A stretch of 14,482 bases of DNA from an uncultured Bacteroides sp. (GTDB lineage Bacteria > Bacteroidota > Bacteroidia > Bacteroidales > Bacteroidaceae), in the NCBI GenBank assembly GCA_900553815.1, contig USEY01000069.1, positions 1-14,482 on the forward strand, written 5' to 3'. Every line of letters begins with the position of its first letter. Within the stretch, counting starts at the first letter, position 1. Position numbers and translations under genes: made by a program. Shown piece by piece: positions 1-6,848 of this stretch. Under the pieces are notes generated by a model. The model worked only from the letters and a program-made list of their open reading frames with translations. It was not told the DNA's origin and did not search any database.

Positions 1-600
1 CTTTCGTTTTCCGACCTCTCACACCACCGTACGTGCCGTTCGGCATACGGCGGTTTCGTGCTTTCTCACCTTTCGGTGTGTGGCAAGTTGTTTTCCCCCA
101 TTCCTGCGAGAAACATCACTTTCATCCTATTGTCGGATTCCGTCCTATCGTCATGGATGAAGAGTTCCTTACGGACATCTGACTACAAAAGACTCTCAGG
201 ATAGCAGTCATTTACTATTGCACTGCACGATTCGGTCCTTCCCTATAGGCACACGTGCCTGGGTACTATGACCTCTGCTGACTTCTCACGGCAAGCGTTA
301 CTCCATACTTTTCGTGTATGTCCGTGAGACCTCCTCGGATAAGGGTATTAACTTTTCATCTTATGTCCGCTTCATTTACACCAACCGTTCCGAATAGCTA
401 TAGGGCTTTAGTTTGTTTGGCAACCTTACCAACGGTCAAATGCCTTATATGAAGTTTCTGTTCGTCAGACCAGATGTTTGCCGCCAGCTTCTTTCAGATT
501 CCAACTCGCGATGGACACCCTTGCTATTGGCTGTATGATTCCCGCTATTAGGGCTCATTGGGGACTTGCACCCGTTAGCTAATAACCATGCCGAGCATAC
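1..600 (-). mobile_element. Group IIC self-splicing intron, maturase-less, 3' end cut by the window edge
   Basis: On the minus strand the element starts at 600 with GTATG, a GUGYG-like 5' splice site. It continues with blocks typical of bacterial class C introns such as the Oceanobacillus iheyensis intron: the GGGTGCAAGTCCC block, then GGGTGTCC, then GGAATCTGAAAGAAGC, then GAACTTCATATAAGGC. The domain III-like block with GTCAGCAGAGGTCATAGTACC lies around 229-290, and domain V at 23-54. Domain VI begins at about position 20 and runs off the window. Domain IV (roughly 56-228) is only ~170 nt and holds no reverse transcriptase, so mobility would need an enzyme supplied in trans. A candidate EBS1 (TAAAGCC at 404-410) can pair over 7 bp, with one G-U, with the last 7 nt of the 5' exon (GGCTTTG at 601-607). 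Recognition rests on remembered conserved motifs, not on a covariance search. Confidence 0.9.
23..54 (-). other. Group II intron domain V (catalytic hairpin)
   Basis: Read on the minus strand, ACCGCCGTA pairs with TACGGTGGT. A short distal stem (TGCC/GGCA) lies between them, and a two-base AC bulge follows it. This is the standard domain V fold, and the CGC triad in ACCGCCG is the class C version of the catalytic triad. It is followed by GTGTGAGAGG, the usual linker to domain VI. Confidence 0.88.
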
Positions 601-650
601 CAAAGCCACCTTCCCCCTACCGTTTTCCGCCGGCAGGAAGAAGGTGGCCT
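601..650 (-). terminator. Intrinsic terminator of the lipoprotein gene; target site of the intron
   Basis: On the minus strand, bases 648-631 pair with 622-605: 18 bp including G-U pairs, with an 8-nt loop at 623-630. The stem follows the lipoprotein stop codon by about 20 nt. It is followed by TTTG, after which the intron begins, so the intron lies at the start of the U tract. Group IIC introns are known to prefer insertion just behind terminator stem-loops. The rest of the U tract should be in the 3' exon outside the window. Confidence 0.85.
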
Positions 651-670
651 CTATTTCTTCAAGGTATGTA

Positions 671-1504
671 TCAACCCAGCACTGTGCCGTCGGCCTGCAC
701 CTTCACATATACATCGGGAGCACCGTTCTTTTCCAGCTCCAGCAGGTAATAGCTGCCGGCAGGTGTCTCAACGAAGTCCACATCGTCAACCACATAGCCG
801 GCATGAGCAGCCAGTGCGGCATCTGTCACCACCTGTGGCACGTCAGCCCGACGCACATCCCATGAGGTTGACACCCAAGAGCCATCTGCATTGAACAATA
901 CTTCCTTGGCCACGCCGTTGTGTATGATGTCCACCTCTGTCATGCCACGTTCCTGGTCAGTCTCCACAATACGGGCACCGGGATAATTCTCGTTAATAAA
1001 AGTCGTCACGGCATTCGAAACGTCCGAAGGCAGGTAGTTATTATCATTTCCGTCTGTGTCTGCCACTTCTTTCACCAGAATACCATCTTCCGTATAGTAC
1101 AAATCCACTTCCTGCTCTCCCGATTCCACTTCAATCACATAGACAGTTTCCGCATCACGACGCTCTACCTTGTCCACATCTTCCACTCTCCACGCTGCAT
1201 AGTCGCCGGCTTCAAAAGCGTTGCGCACAGCTGCAGGCAAAGAAGAGTAAGGCACATCCGTCTCTGTCATCTGCCACGTTCCGTCGGCCGAGAACCAAGC
1301 CTCAGCCTCGTATTTACCATCGCGGAAATCGGCCACGTAATAGCCCTGCTTGCTTTCCCAGCCCGTAGGGGTCATATTGGGATACTTGGTATTGAAAGCA
1401 TTCTGCAACTCGGCAGATACCTTGATGTTGTCATCGTCGTTGTCACAGCTTTGCATGCCTAAGCCCATCAGTCCAAGGGCCAATACTAAAAAATACTTTT
1501 TCAT
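671..1504 (-). CDS. PepSY-like domain lipoprotein
   Basis: A 277-residue predicted envelope lipoprotein. It has a lysine-start signal peptide with a hydrophobic core and a lipobox-like end GMQS|C (Cys20). An Asp-rich stretch (DNDDD) follows and is compatible with export to the outer membrane or cell surface. The mature part is two diverged tandem copies (about 31-146 and 161-277). Each has the pattern F..kYP....W, then a YYV/DF or VDI strand, then ADG.W, DV and LP..V..A. This resembles the Bacteroidota family called putative beta-lactamase-inhibitor-like, PepSY-like (PF11396); the biochemical role is unknown. I chose the start at 1504 because it gives a normal signal peptide; an in-frame ATG lies at 1510 (MNMKK). 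Extending the frame upstream to 1684 would add 60 residues that do not look like an export signal. The gene is monocistronic, with its own terminator followed by the intron. Confidence 0.85.
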   Translation of the reverse strand: MKKYFLVLALGLMGLGMQSCDNDDDNIKVSAELQNAFNTKYPNMTPTGWESKQGYYVADFRDGKYEAEAWFSADGTWQMTETDVPYSSLPAAVRNAFEAGDYAAWRVEDVDKVERRDAETVYVIEVESGEQEVDLYYTEDGILVKEVADTDGNDNNYLPSDVSNAVTTFINENYPGARIVETDQERGMTEVDIIHNGVAKEVLFNADGSWVSTSWDVRRADVPQVVTDAALAAHAGYVVDDVDFVETPAGSYYLLELEKNGAPDVYVKVQADGTVLG

Positions 1505-1558
1505 ATTCATAGGTTCATTTTTTAATTTATGAATCAGGTTTTGTTTCAATCTCTGGTG

Positions 1559-1566
1559 CAAAGATG
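1559..1566 (-). promoter_or_regulatory. Possible -7 element for the lipoprotein gene
   Basis: Minus-strand CATCTTTG matches the Bacteroidota -7 motif TAnnTTTG at all but the first base and lies 54 nt upstream of the chosen start. No clear TTTG -33 element is seen, so this is a weak call. Confidence 0.3.
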
Positions 1567-1776
1567 AAGGGCAATTTGGGAAAGAAATGGGAAAAAATAC
1601 GCAAATCGAAAAATAATTGCCGGATAATCCCCCAAGAAGCAGAATCCGACTGCTGCATACGTAACAAAAAATTCCCGTCCACATCTTTCATATCCACAAC
1701 CATTTTCTGCAACTTCCCGGCATCTGGCCACAACCGCCCTTACCCACTCATTTTGTCCCTGAAAACAGGTACTTTG

Positions 1777-1847
1777 TTCGTTCCTCCTTCGTTCCTTCTT
1801 CGTTCCATCTTCGCTTTTGGGTACCTTTGAACGAAGAAGGAACGAAG
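1777..1847. repeat. 11-bp tandem repeats plus 19-bp inverted repeat
   Basis: Three successive 11-bp units, TTCGTTCCTCC (1777-1787), TTCGTTCCTTC (1788-1798) and TTCGTTCCATC (1799-1809), are followed by a degenerate fourth (TTCGCTTTTGG). Bases 1787-1805 are exactly complementary to 1829-1847 (19 bp), with a 23-nt spacer, so the stretch could form a long hairpin in RNA or a cruciform. No T tract follows, so it is not a typical terminator. The 11-bp period would place each unit on the same helix face. Confidence 0.85.
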
Positions 1848-2177
1848 CAAATAGGACTGAGAAGGGTCTCAGGTAGGTTGAAAGGGGGTAAGCAGACCTT
1901 GACGGATTATTGCCTACAGGTAGACAAGAGGTTGGCAGGCATCTCTCTTTTACTGTCCATACATTTTACCAAATAACATGATTTTATCCATAGAATTGTT
2001 TGCACGGATTTCAAGGAACGTATGCAACCGGGGCGACCTGTTACAGAACAGATATTGGAAAGGAACGAGGCCAAAAAACGCTAAAGCACAAAGCCGGCAA
2101 AAAAACGCATCGCCAACAGTCGGCCAAGAAAATAGCCAACACCTTCTACTTACAGCAAATATTCCTGAAAAAATAAC

Positions 2178-2185
2178 TACTTTTG
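2178..2185 (+). promoter_or_regulatory. Candidate -7 element for murF
   Basis: TACTTTTG fits TAnnTTTG, the Bacteroidota primary sigma -7 motif, and would give a leader of about 90 nt before murF. No matching TTTG is seen 19-21 bp upstream, so confidence is limited. Confidence 0.4.
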
Positions 2186-2280
2186 CCGCTACATACAAAA
2201 CGAAGACAAGCCGACAAGGAACAGGCTCTGCCGGAACTACAACCCGGCAGGCCACCCGAGCGGCCACATGATTATAAGAT

Positions 2281-3579
2281 ATGGATATAGCTGAACTCTA
2301 CAAGATTTTCCTGGGCTGCCAGGGCGTGACGACCGATAGCCGCAACTGTCCCGAAGGCTCCCTGTTCATTGCCCTGAAGGGCGACAAATTCAACGGCAAC
2401 CTCTTTGCCGCCAAAGCACTGGAAAGCGGCTGCGCATACGCCGTAGTGGACGAAGACGTGCCCGAACTGAAAGGCAACCCGCGCTGCCTGCGGGTAGACG
2501 ACGGACTGCGCACACTGCAACTGTTGGCCAACTACCACCGCCGCCAGCTGGGTACCCCCATCATCGGTATAACCGGCACCAACGGAAAGACCACGACCAA
2601 GGAACTGATAGCTGCCGTGCTGAAGCAACGCTACCGCGTGCTCTACACGCAGGGCAACCTGAACAACCACATCGGTGTGCCCCTCACCCTGCTGGGCCTG
2701 CGCCCCGAACACGAGCTGGCCGTCATTGAGATGGGTGCCAGCCACCCGGGCGACATCAAGGAACTGGTAGACATTGCCGAGCCCGACCATGGCATCATCA
2801 CCAACGTGGGCAAGGCACACCTGGAGGGTTTCGGCTCGTTCGAGGGCGTGATGCGCACCAAGGGCGAGCTCTACGACTTCCTGCGTCGCAAGGGCACACC
2901 ACACGTATTCCTGCACCTGGACAATCCTTACCTGCGACAGATGGCGCAAGGCATGGACCTGACCACTTATGGCGAAGAAAACGGGCTGTTTGTCAGCGGA
3001 CACGTGACGGGCAACTCCCCCTTCCTGTCGTTCTGCTGGAAGAGCCGGACGGATGCCACCCTGCATGAGGTGCAAACGCAGCTGATAGGCGCCTACAACT
3101 TTGCCAACGCACTGGCTGCCGTATGCATAGGCCGCTATTTCGACGTGGCTCCAGCCGACATTGACCGCGCCATTGCCGGCTATACGCCCCAGAACAACCG
3201 CTCGCAGCTGAAACAGACAGAGAGCAACACCCTGATAATAGACGCCTACAATGCCAACCCCACCAGCATGAGGGCGGCCATTGACAATTTCCGACTGATG
3301 GACGCCAAGGAAAAGATGCTCATTCTGGGAGACATGCGCGAGCTGGGTACCGACAGTGCACAGGAACACCAGCAGATTGTAGACTACCTGGAGGCCTGCG
3401 GATTTACAGACGTCGTGCTGGTAGGCAGCCAGTTTGCCGCCACGCGCCACAGCTATCCCACTTACGCCGACGCCCCGGCTCTGATAGAAGCGTTGCGCAA
3501 CCAGAAACCCAGCCACAAGACCATCCTCATCAAGGGTTCCAACGGTATCAGGCTGAGTACCGTGGTGGATGAACTGTAA
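2281..3579 (+). CDS. murF: UDP-N-acetylmuramoyl-tripeptide--D-alanyl-D-alanine ligase
   Basis: A cytoplasmic Mur ligase of 432 residues that uses ATP to add D-Ala-D-Ala to UDP-MurNAc-tripeptide, the last cytoplasmic step of peptidoglycan precursor synthesis. The N-terminal substrate domain has VTTDSRNCPEGSLFIALKG (17-35). The P-loop is GITGTNGKTTTKE (96-108). Further Mur-ligase signatures are MGASHPGDI (151-159), GKAHLEGFGS (177-186), GAYNFANALAA (270-280), QNNRSQ (304-309), DAYNANPTSM (321-330) and LGDMRELG (349-356). The C-terminal domain closes with IKGSNGIRL (417-425). The NANP motif and the D-Ala-type N-terminal signature separate it from MurE and MurC. Length is normal for Bacteroidota MurF. 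The gene stands alone rather than in a division/cell-wall cluster and ends directly against the stop codon of a convergent gene. The usual family start is kept; there is no strong Shine-Dalgarno, as is common in this phylum. Confidence 0.95.
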   Translation: MDIAELYKIFLGCQGVTTDSRNCPEGSLFIALKGDKFNGNLFAAKALESGCAYAVVDEDVPELKGNPRCLRVDDGLRTLQLLANYHRRQLGTPIIGITGTNGKTTTKELIAAVLKQRYRVLYTQGNLNNHIGVPLTLLGLRPEHELAVIEMGASHPGDIKELVDIAEPDHGIITNVGKAHLEGFGSFEGVMRTKGELYDFLRRKGTPHVFLHLDNPYLRQMAQGMDLTTYGEENGLFVSGHVTGNSPFLSFCWKSRTDATLHEVQTQLIGAYNFANALAAVCIGRYFDVAPADIDRAIAGYTPQNNRSQLKQTESNTLIIDAYNANPTSMRAAIDNFRLMDAKEKMLILGDMRELGTDSAQEHQQIVDYLEACGFTDVVLVGSQFAATRHSYPTYADAPALIEALRNQKPSHKTILIKGSNGIRLSTVVDEL

Positions 3580-4020
3580 CTACTTCCGCCTGACACGGAT
3601 AAAGAGCCACCACCCTACCAGCGAAGCCAATACGGCACCGGTGGAATTGGCCGCAAAATCGAGCCAATCGCCCCCGCGGTAGGTGGTACAATACTGCTGC
3701 AACAGCTCCACCGCTCCACTGAACAGAACGGGACACAGGAATGCACCTATCCAGGCGTGCCACATCGGCACGCCGTCTTTTTTATGTGCGCGGATGAACT
3801 CCAGCCACAGCATGCCCGACATACCCAGATACATGCACACATGCACTACCTTGTCTATATTGGGAATCAGGCTCAGCCGCGTCGAGGGCGGCTTGAAGAA
3901 GGACAAATAAATCACTGCCAGGATAATAAGCAGAGAGAAGGGATATTTCTTGATATAGTACAGCATAAACGGAATGTTATCTTCTAAGAAATTCAACAGC
4001 ACGGTTCTTAAGTCAGGCAT
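3580..4020 (-). CDS. VanZ-like family membrane protein
   Basis: A small integral membrane protein, 146 residues from the chosen start, with three to four predicted transmembrane helices. One is near PFSLLIILAVIYLSFF, one around VVHVCMYLGMSGMLWLEF, one around WIGAFLCPVLFSGAVELLQQ and a last near AVLASLVGWWLFI. The pattern P.iDKvvHv.mY, then GavELLQ, then R.gdw.DfaaNs.Ga fits the VanZ-like family (PF04892). Its namesake affects teicoplanin resistance, but most members have no assigned role. The start at 4020 has an AGGGA about 9 nt upstream and follows the TATTTTTG motif. A start at 3966 (MLYYIKKYPF) would give 128 residues and is a fair alternative. The open frame reaches 4056, but that ATG overlaps the promoter motif. 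The gene is convergent with murF with no spacer between the stop codons. Confidence 0.8.
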   Translation of the reverse strand: MPDLRTVLLNFLEDNIPFMLYYIKKYPFSLLIILAVIYLSFFKPPSTRLSLIPNIDKVVHVCMYLGMSGMLWLEFIRAHKKDGVPMWHAWIGAFLCPVLFSGAVELLQQYCTTYRGGDWLDFAANSTGAVLASLVGWWLFIRVRRK

Positions 4021-4055
4021 ACATACAAATCCCTGACTATTTTGATATCTGCGCA

Positions 4056-4063
4056 CAAAAATA
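4056..4063 (-). promoter_or_regulatory. Candidate -7 element for the VanZ-like gene
   Basis: Minus-strand TATTTTTG is an exact match to TAnnTTTG. It would place transcription start about 25-30 nt before the ATG at 4020, which argues against the in-frame ATG at 4056. No clear -33 TTTG is seen. Confidence 0.45.
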
Positions 4064-4366
4064 AGGAGATTTTACGCATTTATGTACGATTGAAGTAAAT
4101 TATAACAATCAGAAAGAAATCTAAACAAGAAATGTCAACTGAGTAGTCTGTCTTATCATTTCCATTACAGAGATAGTGAGCAACTCATTTCCCGTTTACA
4201 ATAGACAGGTTTACATAAAAAAATAACGGAGCCTGACACCCGCCCAAGCAATCGTTCACAAAAGCCCAATAATTCTACATTTCATGCATGAAAACAGCAA
4301 ATAATTCATATATTTGCGAAGTTTTAAGCCAAAACGATAACAATCTGAAAGAAATACAGACGAAAA
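4064..4366. other. Intergenic region between divergent VanZ-like and transporter genes
   Basis: About 300 AT-rich bases with no credible gene. It holds two near-identical 18-mers (TAACAATCaGAAAGAAAT at 4103-4120 and TAACAATCtGAAAGAAAT at 4338-4355), a 12-bp palindrome TTCATGCATGAA (4281-4292) and a -7 motif for the transporter gene. Confidence 0.6.
4309..4316 (+). promoter_or_regulatory. Candidate -7 element for the NSS transporter gene
   Basis: TATATTTG matches TAnnTTTG exactly and lies 50 nt before the transporter ATG. The palindrome TTCATGCATGAA lies just upstream, where a -33 element or an operator would sit; a clean TTTG is absent. Confidence 0.5.
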
Positions 4367-5734
4367 ATGAAACAAATGAGCAGAGCAAACTTCGGCAGCA
4401 AATTAGGCGTTATCCTGGCATCGGCAGGTTCCGCCGTCGGACTGGGCAATATCTGGCGTTTCCCCTTCGAGACAGGCAACCACGGGGGAGCGGCCTTCAT
4501 ACTCATTTACCTGGGTTGCGTACTGTTTTTCGGCATCCCCATCATGATAGCCGAATTTATGATAGGCCGCCACTCGCGCACCAACACGGCAGGTGCCTAC
4601 CAGATACTGGCCCCCCGTACGCATTGGCGTTGGGTAGGCCGCATGGGAGTACTGGCCGGATTCCTCATACTGAGCTATTACTCCGTTGTGGCAGGCTGGA
4701 CCCTGGAGTACATCTGCGAGGCGGCGACCAACAGCTTTGCCGGAAAGAGCGCGCAAGACTTCATCGCCTCGTTCAACGGCTTTGTAGGCAATCCTTGGCG
4801 ACCCGTATTGTGGCTGATTGTATTCCTGCTGGCCACTCACTTTATCATTGTACGGGGTGTAGAAAAAGGCATTGAGAAATCGGCCAAAATCATGATGCCG
4901 GCCCTGTTCATCCTGCTCATCGTGCTGGGAATCTGCTCCGTCACCTTGCCGGGGGCAGGCGAAGGACTGAAATTCCTGCTGAAGCCCGACTTCAGCAAGG
5001 TAAACAGCAACGTACTGCTAAGCGCTATGGGACAGGCCTTCTTCTCACTCTCTTTGGGCATGGGTTGTCTCTGCACCTACGCCTCCTACTTCCGCAACGA
5101 CACCAACCTGCCCCGCACGGCCCTCAACGTGGCATCCATCGATACGCTGGTGGCTATCCTGGCCGGACTCATCATCTTCCCTGCCGCTACCTCGGTCAAC
5201 ATTCCTGTCGACTCGGGTCCCAGCCTGCTGTTCATCACGTTGCCCAATGTCTTTCTGAAGGCCTTCGGCGATGTGCCTATGATTGCGGTAATTCTTTCGG
5301 TAATGTTCTACGTACTGCTGGCACTGGCCGCACTCACCTCAACCATTTCGCTGCACGAGGTAGTGACAGCCTACCTGCACGAGGAGTTCAGCATGTCGCG
5401 CAAAAAAGCCGCATGGCTGGTAACGGCCGGTTGCACCATTTTGGGCATCTTCTGTTCGCTTTCACTGGGAGTGGGCAAAGACTATACAATATTCGGGCTT
5501 ACGCTGTTCGACCTCTTTGACTTTGTGACGGCCAAAATCATGCTTCCGGCAGGCGGTTTCTTCATCGCTCTTTTCATGGGATGGTATGTAGACAAAAAGA
5601 TTGTTTACGATGAAATCAGCAACCGAGGTACGCTCAAAGCCAGCACCTACCGGTTGTTGCTGTTCCTGCTGAAATACGTGGCACCTATTGGTATCGGACT
5701 GGTCTTCCTCAACGAGTTGGGCCTGTTCTTCTGA
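4367..5734 (+). CDS. Sodium-dependent transporter, NSS (SNF) family
   Basis: A polytopic inner-membrane symporter of 455 residues in the neurotransmitter:sodium symporter family (LeuT/MhsT/TnaT relatives). Bacterial members import amino acids, tryptophan or similar compounds with sodium. The signature SAVGLGNIWRFP (22-33) is the unwound TM1 that binds Na+ and substrate. SYYSVVAGW (103-111) is the TM3 segment with the gating Tyr. FFSLSLGMGCLCTYASY (225-241) is TM6. LTSTISLHEVV (323-333) is the TM8 Na2-site region. About 11-12 membrane segments are predicted, close to the short bacterial type. The substrate cannot be read from the sequence. The start at 4367 is used; Met4 (4376) is an in-frame alternative. 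The next gene begins 17 nt after the stop on the same strand, so the two are probably cotranscribed, although no functional link is evident. Confidence 0.92.
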   Translation: MKQMSRANFGSKLGVILASAGSAVGLGNIWRFPFETGNHGGAAFILIYLGCVLFFGIPIMIAEFMIGRHSRTNTAGAYQILAPRTHWRWVGRMGVLAGFLILSYYSVVAGWTLEYICEAATNSFAGKSAQDFIASFNGFVGNPWRPVLWLIVFLLATHFIIVRGVEKGIEKSAKIMMPALFILLIVLGICSVTLPGAGEGLKFLLKPDFSKVNSNVLLSAMGQAFFSLSLGMGCLCTYASYFRNDTNLPRTALNVASIDTLVAILAGLIIFPAATSVNIPVDSGPSLLFITLPNVFLKAFGDVPMIAVILSVMFYVLLALAALTSTISLHEVVTAYLHEEFSMSRKKAAWLVTAGCTILGIFCSLSLGVGKDYTIFGLTLFDLFDFVTAKIMLPAGGFFIALFMGWYVDKKIVYDEISNRGTLKASTYRLLLFLLKYVAPIGIGLVFLNELGLFF

Positions 5735-5751
5735 ACTCAAAGTGAAACGAC

Positions 5752-6711
5752 ATGAAACTTTTCAGGGATTTCTTTTTCTATACCCGCAACCAGCGCAGAG
5801 GCATACTGCTGCTGGTGGCGGCCATAGTGGCCGTATGGACAGTCAACTGGTGGCTACGCCCGGCAGAAAGAAGTTTCCCTCAGACTGATGCTGCCTATAT
5901 GGATAGCCTGATGGCCGATTATAAGGATTTCCTGGCCTCCGTCAAATACCAGGACAGCATTCAGGAACAGCGATTCAAATCACAAGACAAGCCTGCAAAC
6001 CGCCCCGAACTCCGTCCATTCGACCCCAATGAGGCAGACTCTGCCCTGCTTTGCCGAATAGGTCTACCTGGCTGGATGGCACGAAACGTTGTGCGTTATC
6101 GGCAGAAGGGCGGTGTATTCCGTAAGCCCGAAGACTTCAGACGCATCTACGGCATGACGGACGAGCGTTTTGAAACACTGCGTCCCTACATTCGCATTGC
6201 ACGCCGGGATACAGCCACAACACCGGCAATAGCAGACAAGATACAGCCGGACACGACCAGCAAGGACAGCACAAGAAAACCAGCCATCCCCCTGTTCCAA
6301 CACGTACGCAAGTACCCGGCAGGTACCATCATTGAACTGAACCAGGCCGATACGACGGAACTGAAAAAGATTCCGGGTGTAGGCAGCGTAATAGCACGTA
6401 TGATTGTGAAATACCGCACACGCCTGGGCGGCTACTACAGCGTGTCTCAACTGAAAGACATACGCCTGCGTGCCGACCTGCTGGAACCGTGGTTCAGCGT
6501 AGATACTACCGCCATCAGGCGCATCAATCTAAATCGTGGCGGCACGGCTTCCCTGCGCCGCCATCCCTATATCAATTTCTACCAGGCACGCGCTATTGTG
6601 GAGTGGCGCAAAGAACACGGCCCATTAAAAGATCTGACCCCTTTTGAACAACACCCCGACTTTACGAAAGAAGATTTGGAGAGGTTGGGGCATTATGTAT
6701 GTTATGAATGA
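5752..6711 (+). CDS. Membrane-anchored helix-hairpin-helix (ComEA-like) protein
   Basis: A 319-residue protein with a short basic N-terminus, one transmembrane segment (about 17-36) and an extracytoplasmic part. That part carries three helix-hairpin-helix units of the ComEA type. The first starts at FDPNEADSALLCRIGLPG (about 90-148). The second, IELNQADTTELKKIPGVG followed by IVKYR and GGYYSVSQL (about 194-250), has the best hairpin (IPGVG). The third starts INLNRGG (about 257-316) and has lost the canonical hairpin glycines (RRHPYIN). ComEA-type domains bind double-stranded DNA during uptake. In Bacteroidota such three-repeat proteins are common and usually not experimentally assigned. A low-complexity Thr/Asp/Lys linker (152-178) separates the first repeat from the others. 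The gene follows the transporter by 17 nt. No nuclease or competence neighbour is present, so a DNA-uptake role remains only a family-based suggestion. Confidence 0.85.
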   Translation: MKLFRDFFFYTRNQRRGILLLVAAIVAVWTVNWWLRPAERSFPQTDAAYMDSLMADYKDFLASVKYQDSIQEQRFKSQDKPANRPELRPFDPNEADSALLCRIGLPGWMARNVVRYRQKGGVFRKPEDFRRIYGMTDERFETLRPYIRIARRDTATTPAIADKIQPDTTSKDSTRKPAIPLFQHVRKYPAGTIIELNQADTTELKKIPGVGSVIARMIVKYRTRLGGYYSVSQLKDIRLRADLLEPWFSVDTTAIRRINLNRGGTASLRRHPYINFYQARAIVEWRKEHGPLKDLTPFEQHPDFTKEDLERLGHYVCYE

Positions 6712-6793
6712 GAAAAAATACCAATAGCACATCAACAAAATGCTTGTCAAACAGATAAGCCATAATTTCACCTACACTTTATAATTCACTTTT

Positions 6794-6824
6794 TTTGTGG
6801 ATACGCTCCAAAATATTATCTTTG
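6794..6824 (+). promoter_or_regulatory. Bacteroidota-type promoter of the higBA-like module
   Basis: TTTG (6794-6797), 19 bp spacer, TATCTTTG (6817-6824): a full match to the TTTG-N19-21-TAnnTTTG consensus, 24 nt ahead of the toxin ATG. It is the best-formed promoter in the window. Confidence 0.75.
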
Positions 6825-6835
6825 CAATTGGCAAA
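6821..6835. promoter_or_regulatory. Near-palindrome at the TA promoter, candidate autoregulatory operator
   Basis: TTTGCAATTGGCAAA is a near-palindrome (TTTGC and GCAAA arms) overlapping the -7 element and the expected transcription start. HigA-type antitoxins usually bind palindromes in this position. This is positional inference only. Confidence 0.4.
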
Positions 6836-6848
6836 TGAATGAAAAATC

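Larger units (their letters stand above)
1505..2280. other. 776-base intergenic region between divergent genes
   Basis: No convincing gene lies here. Short open frames on either strand have no recognisable motif or start context. The left part (1505-1600) should hold the promoter of the lipoprotein gene, and the right part (2170-2280) that of murF. The middle holds an 11-bp tandem repeat with a 19-bp inverted repeat (1777-1847). The sequence is long for a Bacteroidales spacer and may contain decayed coding DNA. Confidence 0.6.

Noticed and set aside
566..865. A 99-codon plus-strand frame across the intron end and lipoprotein 3' end
   Set aside because: It crosses the intron boundary, the terminator and the antisense strand of the lipoprotein gene; there is no protein signature.
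1527..1733. Two overlapping ~60-residue minus-strand frames upstream of the lipoprotein gene
   Set aside because: The beginning of one (MWPDAGKLQKMVVDMKDVDG) looks protein-like and could be a decayed gene, but there is no recognisable family and the end runs through the likely promoter. The evidence is too weak to annotate.
1978..2271. A 97-codon plus-strand frame just before murF
   Set aside because: Thr/Lys/Arg-rich low-complexity product with no start context, covering the probable murF promoter and leader.
2272..3516. A 414-codon open frame on the minus strand
   Set aside because: It lies entirely antisense to murF, whose motifs are unmistakable. The antisense product is rich in Val, Ala, Gln and His with no family pattern, which is typical of GC-rich third-position mirroring.
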